NCBI GenBank assembly: GCA_905201565.1
Contig: CAJKOS010000017.1
Span: forward strand, 1-18,419
DNA: 18,419 bases
From: an uncultured Erysipelotrichaceae bacterium
Lineage (GTDB): Bacteria; Bacillota_I; Bacilli_A; Erysipelotrichales; Erysipelotrichaceae
Direction: 5' to 3'
Below are positions 1-8,280 of the stretch, piece after piece (within the stretch, counting starts at the first letter, position 1; each line of letters opens with the position of its first letter). The position numbers were made by a program, and so were the translations under genes. The notes beneath the pieces are model-generated. The model searched no databases. It was given only the letters and a program-made list of their open reading frames with translations, and was not told where the DNA came from.

Positions 1-204
1 AAGCTGCCACTATTTGCCGGCATACAGAAAATGCGTTTCAAACGTCCAGTCACACCAGGAGATGTCCTTACCATGAATGTACAGTTCAGCCGCCTGCTCG
101 GTGGCATTGCCTTTGCCAAATGCTGTGCAACCGTAGAAGGAGAAATAGCAGCAGAAGGCGAAATCATGTGTGCCTTACAGGAAGCACCTCATGAAGACAA
201 CTGA
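1..204 (+). CDS. fabZ: 3-hydroxyacyl-ACP dehydratase FabZ, C-terminal part (partial)
   Basis: The reading frame is open from base 1 and ends at TGA 202-204, giving the last 67 residues. FabZ dehydrates beta-hydroxyacyl-ACP in type II fatty acid elongation, in the cytoplasm. The visible part carries the family's conserved block: a Gly-Ile-x-Lys-x-Arg-Phe stretch, then Arg-Pro-Val-x-Pro-Gly-Asp, then the final hot-dog strands with a Val-x-Gly-Glu turn and an acidic -Ala-Glu-Gly-Glu-Ile- strand. The catalytic His and Glu lie upstream, outside the window. The stop overlaps the start of the acyltransferase gene by 14 nt, so the two are probably translationally coupled in a fatty-acid/phospholipid operon. 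The biotin ligase just downstream fits a nearby acetyl-CoA carboxylase set, but that part is inference. Confidence 0.85.
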   Translation, partial: KLPLFAGIQKMRFKRPVTPGDVLTMNVQFSRLLGGIAFAKCCATVEGEIAAEGEIMCALQEAPHEDN

Positions 205-886
205 CTTTCTCAAAGCTCTTCCGTTGCTTCCGGCAAGCTGGCTGAGCTCTCTTATACAGCAAAACAAACCGCTGCCGCAAAGACAACAGCGGGCGGAACA
301 ATGGGCGAAGAGCCTGCTGAAAACACTCGGCTATCCCCTAACTGTCAAAGGTGTTGAAAACATTCCCCTTGATGAAACCATCTACTTTGTATCAAACCAT
401 CAAGGAACTCTGGACCCGGTATTGGTACTGGCAAGTTGTCCGGTGCATGTTGCCTTCATTTCCAAAAAGGAAAATGAAAAAATGCCAATCTTTGGCAGAT
501 GGGCACGCAATATCGGTACCATTCACTTTGACCGCAACAGCAGGGAAGGCAATGTACACATGCTGCGAGAAGCCGCACGCTCCCTCAAATCCGGTCAAAA
601 TTTACTCATTTTTCCGGAAGGCACGCGCAGCAGAGGCGACCGTATGAACCCTTTCAAAGAAGGTTCACTGCTTCCCGCCTACCTTGCCAAGGCGACCATC
701 GTTCCTGTAACCCTGGAAAATGCCTATATCCTTGACAAAAATGATGATAAATCAAAACAGCTTGGTATAACCTACGGCAAACCAATCCGCTTTGCAGAAT
801 ATGGCAGAAAGGACAAGGGAATATTTGCACAAGAGCTGCACGAACTCATTCAAAGCCGGATTGAAACCTCACCGGTGGAAAGATAA
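191..886 (+). CDS. plsC: 1-acyl-sn-glycerol-3-phosphate acyltransferase (PlsC family)
   Basis: Predicted 231 aa. PlsC transfers an acyl chain to the sn-2 position of lysophosphatidic acid to make phosphatidic acid at the inner face of the membrane. The catalytic NHxxxxD box is at residues 69-75 (NHQGTLD), the Phe-Pro-Glu-Gly-Thr-Arg acceptor-binding motif at 141-146, and a Phe-Asp-Arg motif at about 113-115, in the normal family order and spacing. I prefer ATG 191 over an upstream GTG at 170 because AGGAAG sits at a good distance before it and the family rarely has a longer N-terminus. The start lies inside the end of fabZ. The 3' end overlaps the convergent biotin ligase gene by 37 nt. I see no intrinsic terminator at this junction. 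Confidence 0.92.
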   Translation: MKTTDFLKALPLLPASWLSSLIQQNKPLPQRQQRAEQWAKSLLKTLGYPLTVKGVENIPLDETIYFVSNHQGTLDPVLVLASCPVHVAFISKKENEKMPIFGRWARNIGTIHFDRNSREGNVHMLREAARSLKSGQNLLIFPEGTRSRGDRMNPFKEGSLLPAYLAKATIVPVTLENAYILDKNDDKSKQLGITYGKPIRFAEYGRKDKGIFAQELHELIQSRIETSPVER

Positions 887-1611
887 TCGTACGTGCCATC
901 CTCTTTTCTGAGAAGCAGTCGATACCGTTCATCCACATCCTGGGCATATGCCTGATATTTCGTATTGTTGTAAATTACAGTTACAACTTTACCGATCACC
1001 AGAGAATGATTGCGGTAAAAGGCATGCATAGAATTATCACCCCTAAGATTATATAAAGCATAGAAATGATGCAGAAACCGCGCCACAAGCATCTGGCGTG
1101 GTTTTTGTTTATCTGTAAACTCTTCCAGTGATGCCGCAATATTGGCAATGTCGGATGGCTTGGCAAAAGAATGCACATTGATGCCGACACCGACAACCAT
1201 TGCCGCCATGTTTTCACTCCCTGCCATCATTCTGCTTTCACAAAGGATACCTGCAATCTTTTTTCCATCTAGCATAATATCGTTCAGCCACTTGATAGAA
1301 CAAGAAAGACCATAAACATCTTCAATTGCCTTCAGGCAGCTGACAGCAGCAACAGCTGTCAATGAAAGCATGTCATAAAGATCTCCCTTTGGCTTCAAAA
1401 GAACAGAGAGATAAATGCCGGTACCTTTGGGAGAATGGAAAACACGTCCATTTCTCCCCTTACCGCCGGTCTGCTCATCCGCAAGGATGACGGTTCCCTC
1501 TTCCATCTCATGATGTTCCATCAGAAAAGTATTTGTGCTTTCCAACCGTTCAAAACAGTGTACGTGATAGAAAGAAGGAATCTGCTGTTGAAGTTTCAAG
1601 GCACTTATCAT
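850..1611 (-). CDS. birA: Biotin--[acetyl-CoA-carboxylase] ligase, catalytic domain only
   Basis: Predicted 253 aa. The enzyme makes biotinyl-AMP and attaches biotin to the BCCP subunit of acetyl-CoA carboxylase (and other biotin carriers). Visible motifs are the Ser-Thr-Asn near the N-terminus, the biotinyl-AMP loop GGKGRNGR at residues 49-56, and KWLND at 107-111 followed by Gly-Lys-Lys-Ile-Ala-Gly-Ile, then the small C-terminal SH3-like domain. There is no N-terminal winged-helix domain, so this is the monofunctional type rather than the BirA repressor. ATG 1611 is chosen because AGGAG lies 9 nt upstream of it; an in-frame ATG at 1629 would add six residues but has no such site. The gene is divergent from nudC and convergent with plsC. 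Confidence 0.9.
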   Translation of the reverse strand: MISALKLQQQIPSFYHVHCFERLESTNTFLMEHHEMEEGTVILADEQTGGKGRNGRVFHSPKGTGIYLSVLLKPKGDLYDMLSLTAVAAVSCLKAIEDVYGLSCSIKWLNDIMLDGKKIAGILCESRMMAGSENMAAMVVGVGINVHSFAKPSDIANIAASLEEFTDKQKPRQMLVARFLHHFYALYNLRGDNSMHAFYRNHSLVIGKVVTVIYNNTKYQAYAQDVDERYRLLLRKEDGTYDYLSTGEVSIRL

Positions 1612-1629
1612 ACGGTCTGTCTCCTGCAT

Positions 1630-1659
1630 TTGTCATGAATCCCATATCAGAATTATAAT
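1630..1659 (+). promoter_or_regulatory. Sigma-A-type promoter for nudC-glycosidase unit
   Basis: TTGTCA (1630-1635, five of six to TTGACA), an 18-nt spacer and a perfect TATAAT (1654-1659) lie 23 nt before the nudC start codon. A GGGAGG ribosome site follows at 1671-1676. The -10 lies in the palindrome ATTATAAT (1652-1659), so the opposite strand also carries TATAAT facing birA, although I see no good -35 for that direction. Confidence 0.7.
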
Positions 1660-1682
1660 ATAAAACAGTTGGGAGGACTTCT

Positions 1683-2486
1683 ATGATACAGGATATTGCT
1701 CCACATGTATTACATAATGAATACAAACCGGTTATGCCAAAAGAAGGAGACTATGTATTCATCTATGATGGAAATAACATTCTCATGAAGAACAATGAGG
1801 CATTTTACCGCTATGAGGATCTGCCTCATGATCTTCATTTCACCTTTTTGCTCACCATTGACGATAAATCATGTTTTATGGCAGACTATCATAACAGTAA
1901 CGCCGTTTCACTCAACACGTACAACCTCCGTTTCTACTTTCCCCGCCACCTTGCCTTTGCGGCAATTACCGGCTGGCAAATCTATGCCTGGATGCGCATC
2001 AATCGCTATTGCGGAAAGTGCGGAACCGCCATGGAAATGGACAAAAAAGAACGCGCCATGCGTTGTCCCAAATGCAATAACATCGTTTACCCACGCATCA
2101 TGCCAGCTGTTATAGTCGGTGTCATCAATGACAAAGACCAGCTCCTTGTCACAAAGTATGCCCATGGTCGTTACCAGAAATATGCCCTTGTGGCTGGTTT
2201 CAACGAAATAGGAGAAACCATTGAAGAGACATGTATCCGTGAGGTCAAAGAAGAAACCGGTCTTGATGTAGAGAAGCTGACATATTACAAGTCCCAGCCA
2301 TGGGGCTTTACTTCCACCCTTTTGTTTGGCTTCTATGCCCATGTCAAAGGCAGTGATGCCATCACGATGTGTGAAGAAGAATTACGTGTTGCCCGATGGG
2401 CAGAACGGAATGAAAATATCGAAACTGGTGGTAATGCCTCATTGACGAGTGAAATGATCGCCAACTTTATGAAAGGAAAGATTTGA
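1683..2486 (+). CDS. nudC: NAD+ diphosphatase / Nudix RNA decapping hydrolase NudC
   Basis: Predicted 267 aa, the usual size for NudC. The family hydrolyses NAD(H) to NMN(H) and AMP and, in E. coli, removes NAD caps from RNA. A zinc ribbon is formed by Cys110, Cys113, Cys128 and Cys131. A full Nudix box (G x5 E x7 REUxEExGU) runs from Gly172 to Leu194. The NudC signature that follows the box is present as SQPW at 204-207, though the next residues are Gly-Phe-Thr rather than the common Pro-Phe-Pro. The start has GGGAGG upstream and a strong promoter. The stop lies 2 nt before the glycosidase start, so the pair is one transcription unit. The joint function of these two enzymes is not evident from sequence. 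Confidence 0.93.
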   Translation: MIQDIAPHVLHNEYKPVMPKEGDYVFIYDGNNILMKNNEAFYRYEDLPHDLHFTFLLTIDDKSCFMADYHNSNAVSLNTYNLRFYFPRHLAFAAITGWQIYAWMRINRYCGKCGTAMEMDKKERAMRCPKCNNIVYPRIMPAVIVGVINDKDQLLVTKYAHGRYQKYALVAGFNEIGETIEETCIREVKEETGLDVEKLTYYKSQPWGFTSTLLFGFYAHVKGSDAITMCEEELRVARWAERNENIETGGNASLTSEMIANFMKGKI

Positions 2487-2488
2487 AT

Positions 2489-3793
2489 ATGGACTTCAAT
2501 CAAATTGTCTATCAGATTTACCCATTTGGCATGTGCAGTGCGCCAAAAGAAAATGACGGCATTACCGTCAACCGCATTGCACGTGTTCTGGACTTTGTGC
2601 CGCATCTTGCAAAACTCGGTGTCACCGCCGTATGGTTCTGTCCGGTCTTTGAAAGCGACAAACATGGCTATGATACCCGTAACTACCGCAAGATTGACTG
2701 CCGGCTTGGCAGTAACGCTGATTTCCAGGTCGTATGCGATGCTTTGCATAAAGCAGGTATACGCATCATCCTCGATGGTGTCTTCAACCATGTTGGAAGA
2801 GGTTTTGGACCATTCAAAGATGTACAGGAAAAGAAGTGGGACAGCCCGTATTCGGACTGGTTTAACATCAATTACAACGACACCTGGGCCCGTGATGGCT
2901 TTACTTATGAAAACTGGGAAGGGCATGATGAACTCGTCCGCCTCAACCTCAAAAATCCTGCCGTCAAAGAATATCTGCTAAAGAGTATTGACCTCTGGAT
3001 CAAATTCTTCGGCATAGACGGCTTGCGGCTGGATGTTGCCTATATGGTAGACCGCGACTTCCTCAAAGAACTCAAGGCACATGTCAAAGCCATCAATCCG
3101 GACTTCCTGTTGCTGGGAGAAATCATCAATGGAGACTACAATGTACTGCTCAAGGACTGCGGCCTTGACTCTGTCACAAACTACGAATGCCGCAAAGGCA
3201 TCTACTCTTCCCTCAACAGCCATAATCTCTTTGAAATTGCCTTTTCACTGAACCGGCAGTTTGGGCCTGAGAACTGGACACTTTACAAAGGAGAACATCT
3301 GTTATCATTTGTGGACAACCATGATGTCAACCGCATTGCCAGCGAACTCTCCGACAAGAAGGATCTTCCCCTTGCTTATGACCTCATCTATGCAATGCCC
3401 GGTATGCCATGTATTTACTACGGCAGTGAGTGGGGCATGGAGGGCATGCGAACCAACTGGAGTGACGATCCGCTTCGCCCATCGGTCGAAAAACCAGAAT
3501 GGAACGACTTAACAGACCATATTGCAGAGCTTTCCGCTATGCGGCGAAGACATCCGGTGTTCGCAGAAGGCACGTATGAGCAGTGCTATGTACAGAATGA
3601 ACAGCTTGTGTTCCGCAGAAAGACAAATGAAGAAACTGCCATTTTTGCCATCAATTGTGCAGACCACGAAATTGTTGTGCCTTCACCACTATCCAAAGGT
3701 ATTGATGCCATCACTGAAAAAGAAGCGGACCTTTCCACTGGCATTCATCTGGATGCCAAGTCATCCCGCTTCTTCTATGAGCGTTCTCATTGA
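2489..3793 (+). CDS. GH13 alpha-amylase-family glycosidase (cytoplasmic)
   Basis: Predicted 434 aa with no signal peptide, so probably an intracellular enzyme acting on imported maltodextrins or related alpha-glucans. All four GH13 signature regions are visible: region I (DGVFNH, residues 96-101), region II with the nucleophile Asp182 in GLRLDVAY, region III with the acid/base Glu211 in LLGEI, and region IV with Asp279 in FVDNHD. The start of the TIM barrel is almost at the N-terminus, so the N-terminal beta domain of classical neopullulanases and cyclomaltodextrinases is missing; a short C-terminal beta domain follows the barrel. AAGGAAAG precedes ATG 2489; a TTG at 2483 is the less likely start. 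Linkage specificity cannot be told from sequence. It is coupled to nudC and ends in a strong terminator. Confidence 0.88.
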   Translation: MDFNQIVYQIYPFGMCSAPKENDGITVNRIARVLDFVPHLAKLGVTAVWFCPVFESDKHGYDTRNYRKIDCRLGSNADFQVVCDALHKAGIRIILDGVFNHVGRGFGPFKDVQEKKWDSPYSDWFNINYNDTWARDGFTYENWEGHDELVRLNLKNPAVKEYLLKSIDLWIKFFGIDGLRLDVAYMVDRDFLKELKAHVKAINPDFLLLGEIINGDYNVLLKDCGLDSVTNYECRKGIYSSLNSHNLFEIAFSLNRQFGPENWTLYKGEHLLSFVDNHDVNRIASELSDKKDLPLAYDLIYAMPGMPCIYYGSEWGMEGMRTNWSDDPLRPSVEKPEWNDLTDHIAELSAMRRRHPVFAEGTYEQCYVQNEQLVFRRKTNEETAIFAINCADHEIVVPSPLSKGIDAITEKEADLSTGIHLDAKSSRFFYERSH

Positions 3794-3804
3794 ACGCTTT
3801 TTTT
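3780..3804 (+). terminator. Intrinsic terminator of the nudC-glycosidase unit
   Basis: A 7-bp perfect stem, AGCGTTC (3780-3786) with GAACGCT (3792-3798), has a 5-nt loop and is followed by seven T (3798-3804). The glycosidase stop codon (3791-3793) lies in the loop and stem. The same bases encode the last codons of the convergent pseudouridine synthase: its C-terminal Lys-Lys is the complement of the T tract. In the opposite direction the hairpin has no U tract. Confidence 0.85.
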
Positions 3805-4668
3805 CATGATTCCTTCCATTTCTTCTGGCAATGGGCACTCCACATGGATGGGCTTGCCGGTAAACGGCTGTTCAAGGTCTAACACAGCACAATGCAAAGC
3901 AGGACGATGCAGCTTTGTCATATCTCCACCATAGAGCTTATCGCCAACAAGCGGATGGTTAGTCCACGCCATACCGGCACGGATCTGGTGGGTTCTTCCG
4001 GTAATGATATGTACCTGCAACAAAGAACACACATCACTTTCCTCTACCACCCGGTATTCGGTAATACACATCTGTCCGTTACCGCTGACGATTCTTTCTT
4101 TATGACCAGCACGCTTTTCCAATGCATATTGCAATGTGCCACTTTTCTTTTCAAAGTGACCACTGCATATAGCAAGGTAGTATTTGTTCAGCTTACCTGC
4201 CTGTCTTTGCTTTGACAATCTTGCGGCAGATGGCTGGTTCTTAGCATAGAGCATGATGCCGGAAACATCTTTATCCAGTCTCCCGATAGCACGGATTGTA
4301 AACTGATCCTTGTAGTAATTTTGCAGCAATGTACCCATATCGTCATCAAGATGTTCATGAGAAGGATGGCAAGGCATACCAGCAGGCTTATTTACAACAA
4401 CAATGTCTTCATCCTCATAAAGAATATCAGGTTTGCCGGAAAGCCTTACAGCATGCGCAATATCTTTTTCCATAAAGATGAGATGGATGACGTCACCTGT
4501 ATGGACAGTCTCAGTGACCCGGCATGGTGTATCATTTAACAAAAGGCCGTCACTGAACTTGAGGCGCGAGATCTCTCGCCTTGAAAGATGAAGCCGCTTA
4601 GACAAAACGGCCTTTACCATAAGGCCGTCGTCTTTTTTTTCAATTGTATATGACAATTCCTTACGCAT
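3787..4668 (-). CDS. RluA/RluD-family 23S rRNA-type pseudouridine synthase
   Basis: Predicted 293 aa. The family isomerises uridine to pseudouridine in large-subunit rRNA or tRNA. An S4-like RNA-binding region covers about residues 20-70 (SRREISRLK and a following turn). The catalytic motif is GRLDKDVSG at 129-137 with catalytic Asp132 (family consensus HRLDxxTSG). The conserved Gly-Arg-Thr-His-Gln-Ile-Arg block and the Leu-Val-Gly-Asp-x-x-Tyr-Gly block come later, in the expected order. The start at ATG 4668 overlaps the last 8 nt of prfB (ATGCGTAA), suggesting reinitiation; no strong SD precedes it, and a longer start inside prfB is less likely. The exact target uridine cannot be assigned. 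It is the last gene of the secA-prfB operon and converges on the glycosidase gene. Confidence 0.88.
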   Translation of the reverse strand: MRKELSYTIEKKDDGLMVKAVLSKRLHLSRREISRLKFSDGLLLNDTPCRVTETVHTGDVIHLIFMEKDIAHAVRLSGKPDILYEDEDIVVVNKPAGMPCHPSHEHLDDDMGTLLQNYYKDQFTIRAIGRLDKDVSGIMLYAKNQPSAARLSKQRQAGKLNKYYLAICSGHFEKKSGTLQYALEKRAGHKERIVSGNGQMCITEYRVVEESDVCSLLQVHIITGRTHQIRAGMAWTNHPLVGDKLYGGDMTKLHRPALHCAVLDLEQPFTGKPIHVECPLPEEMEGIMKKSVQ

Positions 4669-5774
4669 TGTCACTTGTGATCTGGCTGCGCAGATAGCTG
4701 TCAATAAATCCGTCAAGGTCACCATCCATCACGGACTGAATGTTACCGACTTCATAGCCTGTACGAAGATCCTTGACCATGGTATATGGCGCAAAGACAT
4801 AGGAGCGGATCTGGGAACCCCACTCGTTTGCCTTGACTTCACCTCTTACTTCAGCTGCACGCTTTGCCTGTTCCTGAATCTTCAACTGCAACAGTTTACT
4901 CTTAAGCATATTGATGCAGGCTTCACGGTTCTGCAGCTGGGAACGCTGTGTCTGGCAGAAGACGGTAATACCGGTAGGTTTGTGGGTCATGCGCACAGCG
5001 GAGTCCGTCTTGTTGATGTGCTGACCACCAGCACCAGAGGAACGCATGGTGATGACTTCAAGGTCATTTGGATCAATCTCAATTTCAAGATCATCTTCAA
5101 ATTCCGGCATGATGTCCACAGAAGCAAAGCTTGTATGACGTCTTGCATTGGAGTCAAATGGAGAGATGCGCACCAGTCTGTGCACACCCGCTTCTCCCTT
5201 GAGATAACCATATGCCATATTGCCTTCCACCTTGAGGGTTACCGACTTGACACCGGCTTCTTCGCCTTCTTCATAGTCCATGACTGTCAGCTTGTAGCCA
5301 TGTCTTTCACCATAACGGGAATACATTCTATAGAGCATACCTGCCCAGTCCATCGCCTCTGTACCGCCTGCACCAGGGTGAATTTCCAGGATGACATTGT
5401 GGTCATCGTATGGACCAGAAAGCAATACGCGGATTTCGAAGTCGTTGTACTTCTTCATCGTCTCTGCATATTCTTCCTGGACAAGTTCGTTCATGTCTTC
5501 ATCAAAGGACTCTGACAGTTCACTGATACTTTCTGCTAGATCAGAAAGAGCGGATGTAATTTCATGATATGCCTCAACAAGACTCTTCAGGTTGTTTGTT
5601 TCCTTGATAATCTTCTGGGCACGCTTCTGGTCATTCCAGAAGTCTGGCGCTTCCATCAGCGCATTGTTTTCTTCAATCTGCTTCTGTTTAGACGCGAGGT
5701 CAAAGAGAGGAGCCAAGCTGCTCCATTTTTGCCTGGCTGTGGGCAGTGCCCTGTTTCATTTCGTAAATTTCCAT
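4661..5774 (-). CDS. prfB: Peptide chain release factor 2, expressed by programmed +1 frameshift
   Basis: RF2 recognises UAA and UGA stop codons and triggers peptide release. ATG 5774 starts a 24-codon leader ending Ser-Ser-Leu, then CTT TGA C; a +1 shift skipping T5702 continues as Asp-Leu-Ala-Ser-Lys and gives 370 aa. After the shift, the anticodon-mimic SPF is at residues 204-206 and the catalytic GGQ at 249-251, within one residue of the E. coli positions. An AAGGAGG site lies inside the end of secA, and the start codon overlaps the secA stop as TAATG. Programmed frameshifting at an in-frame UGA autoregulates RF2 in most bacteria: low RF2 lets the ribosome shift. The gene lies between secA and a pseudouridine synthase in one operon. 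Confidence 0.95.
5699..5724 (-). promoter_or_regulatory. prfB +1 recoding site (CTTTGAC) with upstream hairpin
   Basis: On the minus strand the slippery CTT TGA C lies at 5705-5699, with the zero-frame TGA at 5702-5700. The usual SD-like AGGGGG just before CTT is not visible; the bases there are pyrimidine-rich (TCCTCT). Instead a small inverted repeat, GGAGC with GCTCC around a 6-nt loop, stands a few bases upstream. The frameshift itself is firmly supported by the protein on either side. Confidence 0.85.
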
Positions 5775-8158
5775 TATGCCTCCTTCGCTGTTGTTTCTGT
5801 GTTTTCTGCTGGCTGGGCGTTATTGATAACGCGCACATTCATACAGAAGCTGACAATTTCCTGGGAAATCGTCTGCATCATGCTTTCGAACAGTTCATAA
5901 CCTTCCTGTACATAAGCCTGTAATGGATTGCTTGATGCATAGGAACGAAGTCCGATACCTGTTCTCAACTTATCCATCGTATCGATGTGGTTGGACCACG
6001 CACGATCAATTGTGCGCAGGGAAACTTCTTTTTCAATCGGCTGGATTCTGTCCTTTACCGGTTCAATCTTGTTTTCATAATATGTCCATGCTTTGTTCAA
6101 GATGTACTGGATCATCTCACCAGCTTCCATATCCTTCATATCATCCGCATAGACAAGATCCTTGAAACCGATCTTCTTGAGACTCTCTGTCACACTTGAA
6201 ACATCTGGTTCCTGATTCTTGGAATCAAATGGAACACTGGATGTGACAATGTCGTTGATCACCCTCTTGAACATATCTTCAATCAGTGTATGAACATCAT
6301 CATGTTCGAGGATGTAGTTGCGTTGATCATACATGACTTCTCTCTGCTGGCGCATGACATCATCATATTGCAGAAGCTGTTTGCGGGCATCGAAGTTCAC
6401 ACCTTCTACTCTTCTCTGGGCAGAGGAGATTGCCTTGGATACAGTCTTGGATTCAATTGCCTGATCGCCAAGACTTGCGAACAAGCCTTCCATTCTTTCT
6501 GAACCGAAACGGACCATGAGATCATCCTGTACAGAGACATAGAACTGGGAAATACCCGGGTCTCCCTGACGACCGGAACGACCTCTCAACTGGTTATCGA
6601 TACGTCTTGATTCATGTCTTTCTGAACCAAGGACACAAAGACCGCCGAGTTCTCTGACACCTTCACCGAGTTTGATATCGGTACCACGACCTGCCATGTT
6701 TGTGGCAATGGTGACAGCACCCCTCTGACCTGCCTTGGCGATGATCTGTGCTTCGCGGGCATGGTTCTTGGCATTGAGCACTTCATGGTGAATGTGACGC
6801 TCATCAAGATACTTGGAAATGAGTTCTGAAGTTTCTACGGCAATTGTACCAACCAGAATTGGCTGACCTGTCGCATGTCTTCTTTCGACCTCTTCCACAA
6901 GTGCCTTGAACTTTGCCTTCTTTGTGCCAAATACCGCATCCGGAAGATCAATTCTCTCCACCGGTTTATTGGTAGGAATTTCAAAGACATACATGTTGTA
7001 AATCTCAAGGAATTCTTCTTCCTCTGTCTTTGCTGTACCGGTCATACCGGACAGTTTGTCATAGAGACGGAAGAAGTTCTGGTAGGTGATGGTCGCAAGG
7101 GTTGTTGTTTCCTGCTTGATGGAAATACCTTCCTTGGCTTCTACTGCCTGATGCAGACCATCAGACCACTGTCTTCCCTTCATAAGACGACCTGTATTCG
7201 GGTCGACGATGACAATTTCATCTTCCTGTTCATCCACGACATAGTCCACATCTCTTGCCATGACATAGTTGGCTTTGAGGGCGGAGTTGATATGGTGAAG
7301 CAGAGCGGTATGTTCAAGGTTGTACAGGTTTTCTACACGGAATACCTTTTCAGCCTTGGCAATACCCTGTTCTGTCATCTGTACACTCTTTGTCTTGACA
7401 TCGACTTCATAATCTTCATCTGCAGTCAGGCGTTTGACAAATCTGTCAGCCTGCAAATACAGGTTCGCAGTCTGTTTCTGACCACCAGAGATAATCAATG
7501 GTGTTCTGGATTCATCGATGAGGATGGAGTCAACTTCATCGATGAGCGCATAGTGCAGACCTCTCAATACCCTGTCTTCTACACGGGTGACCATATTGTC
7601 ACGCAGGTAGTCAAAACCAAGTTCAGAGTTTGTTGTATATGTAATATCACATGCATAGGCAGCACGCTTCTGTGGTTTGGAAAGCTGACGAAGGTTGAGA
7701 CCAACTGTCAATCCAAGGAACTTATGAATCTGTCCCATCCACTCTGCGTCACGGGCAGAAAGATATTCGTTAACCGTAACGACATGAACACCTTTGCCAC
7801 TCAATGCATTGAGGTAAACCGCCATAACAGATGTCAGGGTCTTACCTTCACCTGTCTTCATTTCCGCAATGTCACCACCGCACATGACGGCAGCACCCAT
7901 CAGCTGTACTTCATATGGGAATTCACCGATAACTCTGCGGCATGCTTCACGGGCAGTCGCAAACGCTTCAGGAAGAATATCATCTTCCGTAGCACCATTC
8001 GCAAGCTTTTCACGAAGACGAGGTGTCTCAGCCTTGAGCTCCTCATCCGTCATGTTCTTGTATTTTTCTTCCATCTCCAGAACAGGCTGGATTTTCTTTC
8101 GAATCTTATTCAGTTTTCTTGTATCTTCATCAAAAAGATTTTTAAACAAATTTGCCAT
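5774..8158 (-). CDS. secA: Preprotein translocase ATPase SecA
   Basis: Predicted 794 aa. SecA is the motor that drives unfolded preproteins through SecYEG. The Walker A variant Met-Lys-Thr-Gly-Glu-Gly-Lys-Thr lies at residues 100-107, the DEVD Walker B follows, and the preprotein cross-linking, second nucleotide-binding (Asn-Met-Ala-Gly-Arg-Gly-Thr-Asp, and Arg-Gly-Arg-Ser-Gly-Arg-Gln-Gly) and helical wing/scaffold regions are in order. The protein stops soon after the scaffold in a short Ala/Glu/Thr-rich tail and lacks the C-terminal Cys-rich zinc-binding motif used by SecB in proteobacteria and kept by many Firmicutes. ATG 8158 is preferred to a longer in-frame start at 8212 because it gives the classic N-terminus (Met-Ala-Asn-Leu-Phe) and has a GAGG site. 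It is the first gene of a three-gene operon. Confidence 0.97.
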   Translation of the reverse strand: MANLFKNLFDEDTRKLNKIRKKIQPVLEMEEKYKNMTDEELKAETPRLREKLANGATEDDILPEAFATAREACRRVIGEFPYEVQLMGAAVMCGGDIAEMKTGEGKTLTSVMAVYLNALSGKGVHVVTVNEYLSARDAEWMGQIHKFLGLTVGLNLRQLSKPQKRAAYACDITYTTNSELGFDYLRDNMVTRVEDRVLRGLHYALIDEVDSILIDESRTPLIISGGQKQTANLYLQADRFVKRLTADEDYEVDVKTKSVQMTEQGIAKAEKVFRVENLYNLEHTALLHHINSALKANYVMARDVDYVVDEQEDEIVIVDPNTGRLMKGRQWSDGLHQAVEAKEGISIKQETTTLATITYQNFFRLYDKLSGMTGTAKTEEEEFLEIYNMYVFEIPTNKPVERIDLPDAVFGTKKAKFKALVEEVERRHATGQPILVGTIAVETSELISKYLDERHIHHEVLNAKNHAREAQIIAKAGQRGAVTIATNMAGRGTDIKLGEGVRELGGLCVLGSERHESRRIDNQLRGRSGRQGDPGISQFYVSVQDDLMVRFGSERMEGLFASLGDQAIESKTVSKAISSAQRRVEGVNFDARKQLLQYDDVMRQQREVMYDQRNYILEHDDVHTLIEDMFKRVINDIVTSSVPFDSKNQEPDVSSVTESLKKIGFKDLVYADDMKDMEAGEMIQYILNKAWTYYENKIEPVKDRIQPIEKEVSLRTIDRAWSNHIDTMDKLRTGIGLRSYASSNPLQAYVQEGYELFESMMQTISQEIVSFCMNVRVINNAQPAENTETTAKEA

Positions 8159-8195
8159 GGAAACCTCACTATTCCGCTTTCTGACAAGCTTTTTT

Positions 8196-8224
8196 ATTAT
8201 ATATGCCTTCACCCCAATTGTCTA
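8196..8224 (-). promoter_or_regulatory. Sigma-A-type promoter of the secA-prfB operon
   Basis: Read on the minus strand, TAGACA (8224-8219, five of six to the -35 consensus), a 17-nt spacer and a perfect TATAAT (8201-8196) lie about 38 nt before the secA start codon. It lies just past the terminator of the upstream gene, so secA-prfB-pseudouridine synthase forms its own unit. Confidence 0.75.
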
Positions 8225-8250
8225 TTTTGACCATGCATTCACTTGCAAAC

Positions 8251-8277
8251 AACAAAAATGGCAGGAATATCCTGCCA
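8251..8277 (-). terminator. Intrinsic terminator after the Rpn-family nuclease gene
   Basis: Read on the minus strand, an 8-bp perfect stem (TGGCAGGA with TCCTGCCA, 8277-8259) with a 3-nt loop is followed by a T-rich run (TTTTTGTT). It begins 3 nt past the nuclease stop codon and separates that gene from the secA promoter. Confidence 0.85.
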
Positions 8278-8280
8278 CCA

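Noticed and set aside
4982..5515. Plus-strand frame of 177 codons opposite prfB
   Set aside because: Shadow of the prfB coding sequence with no recognisable protein features.
6875..8230. Plus-strand open frame of 451 codons opposite secA
   Set aside because: It is antisense to a highly conserved secA, has Cys/Phe/His-rich nonsense-like composition and no ribosome site.
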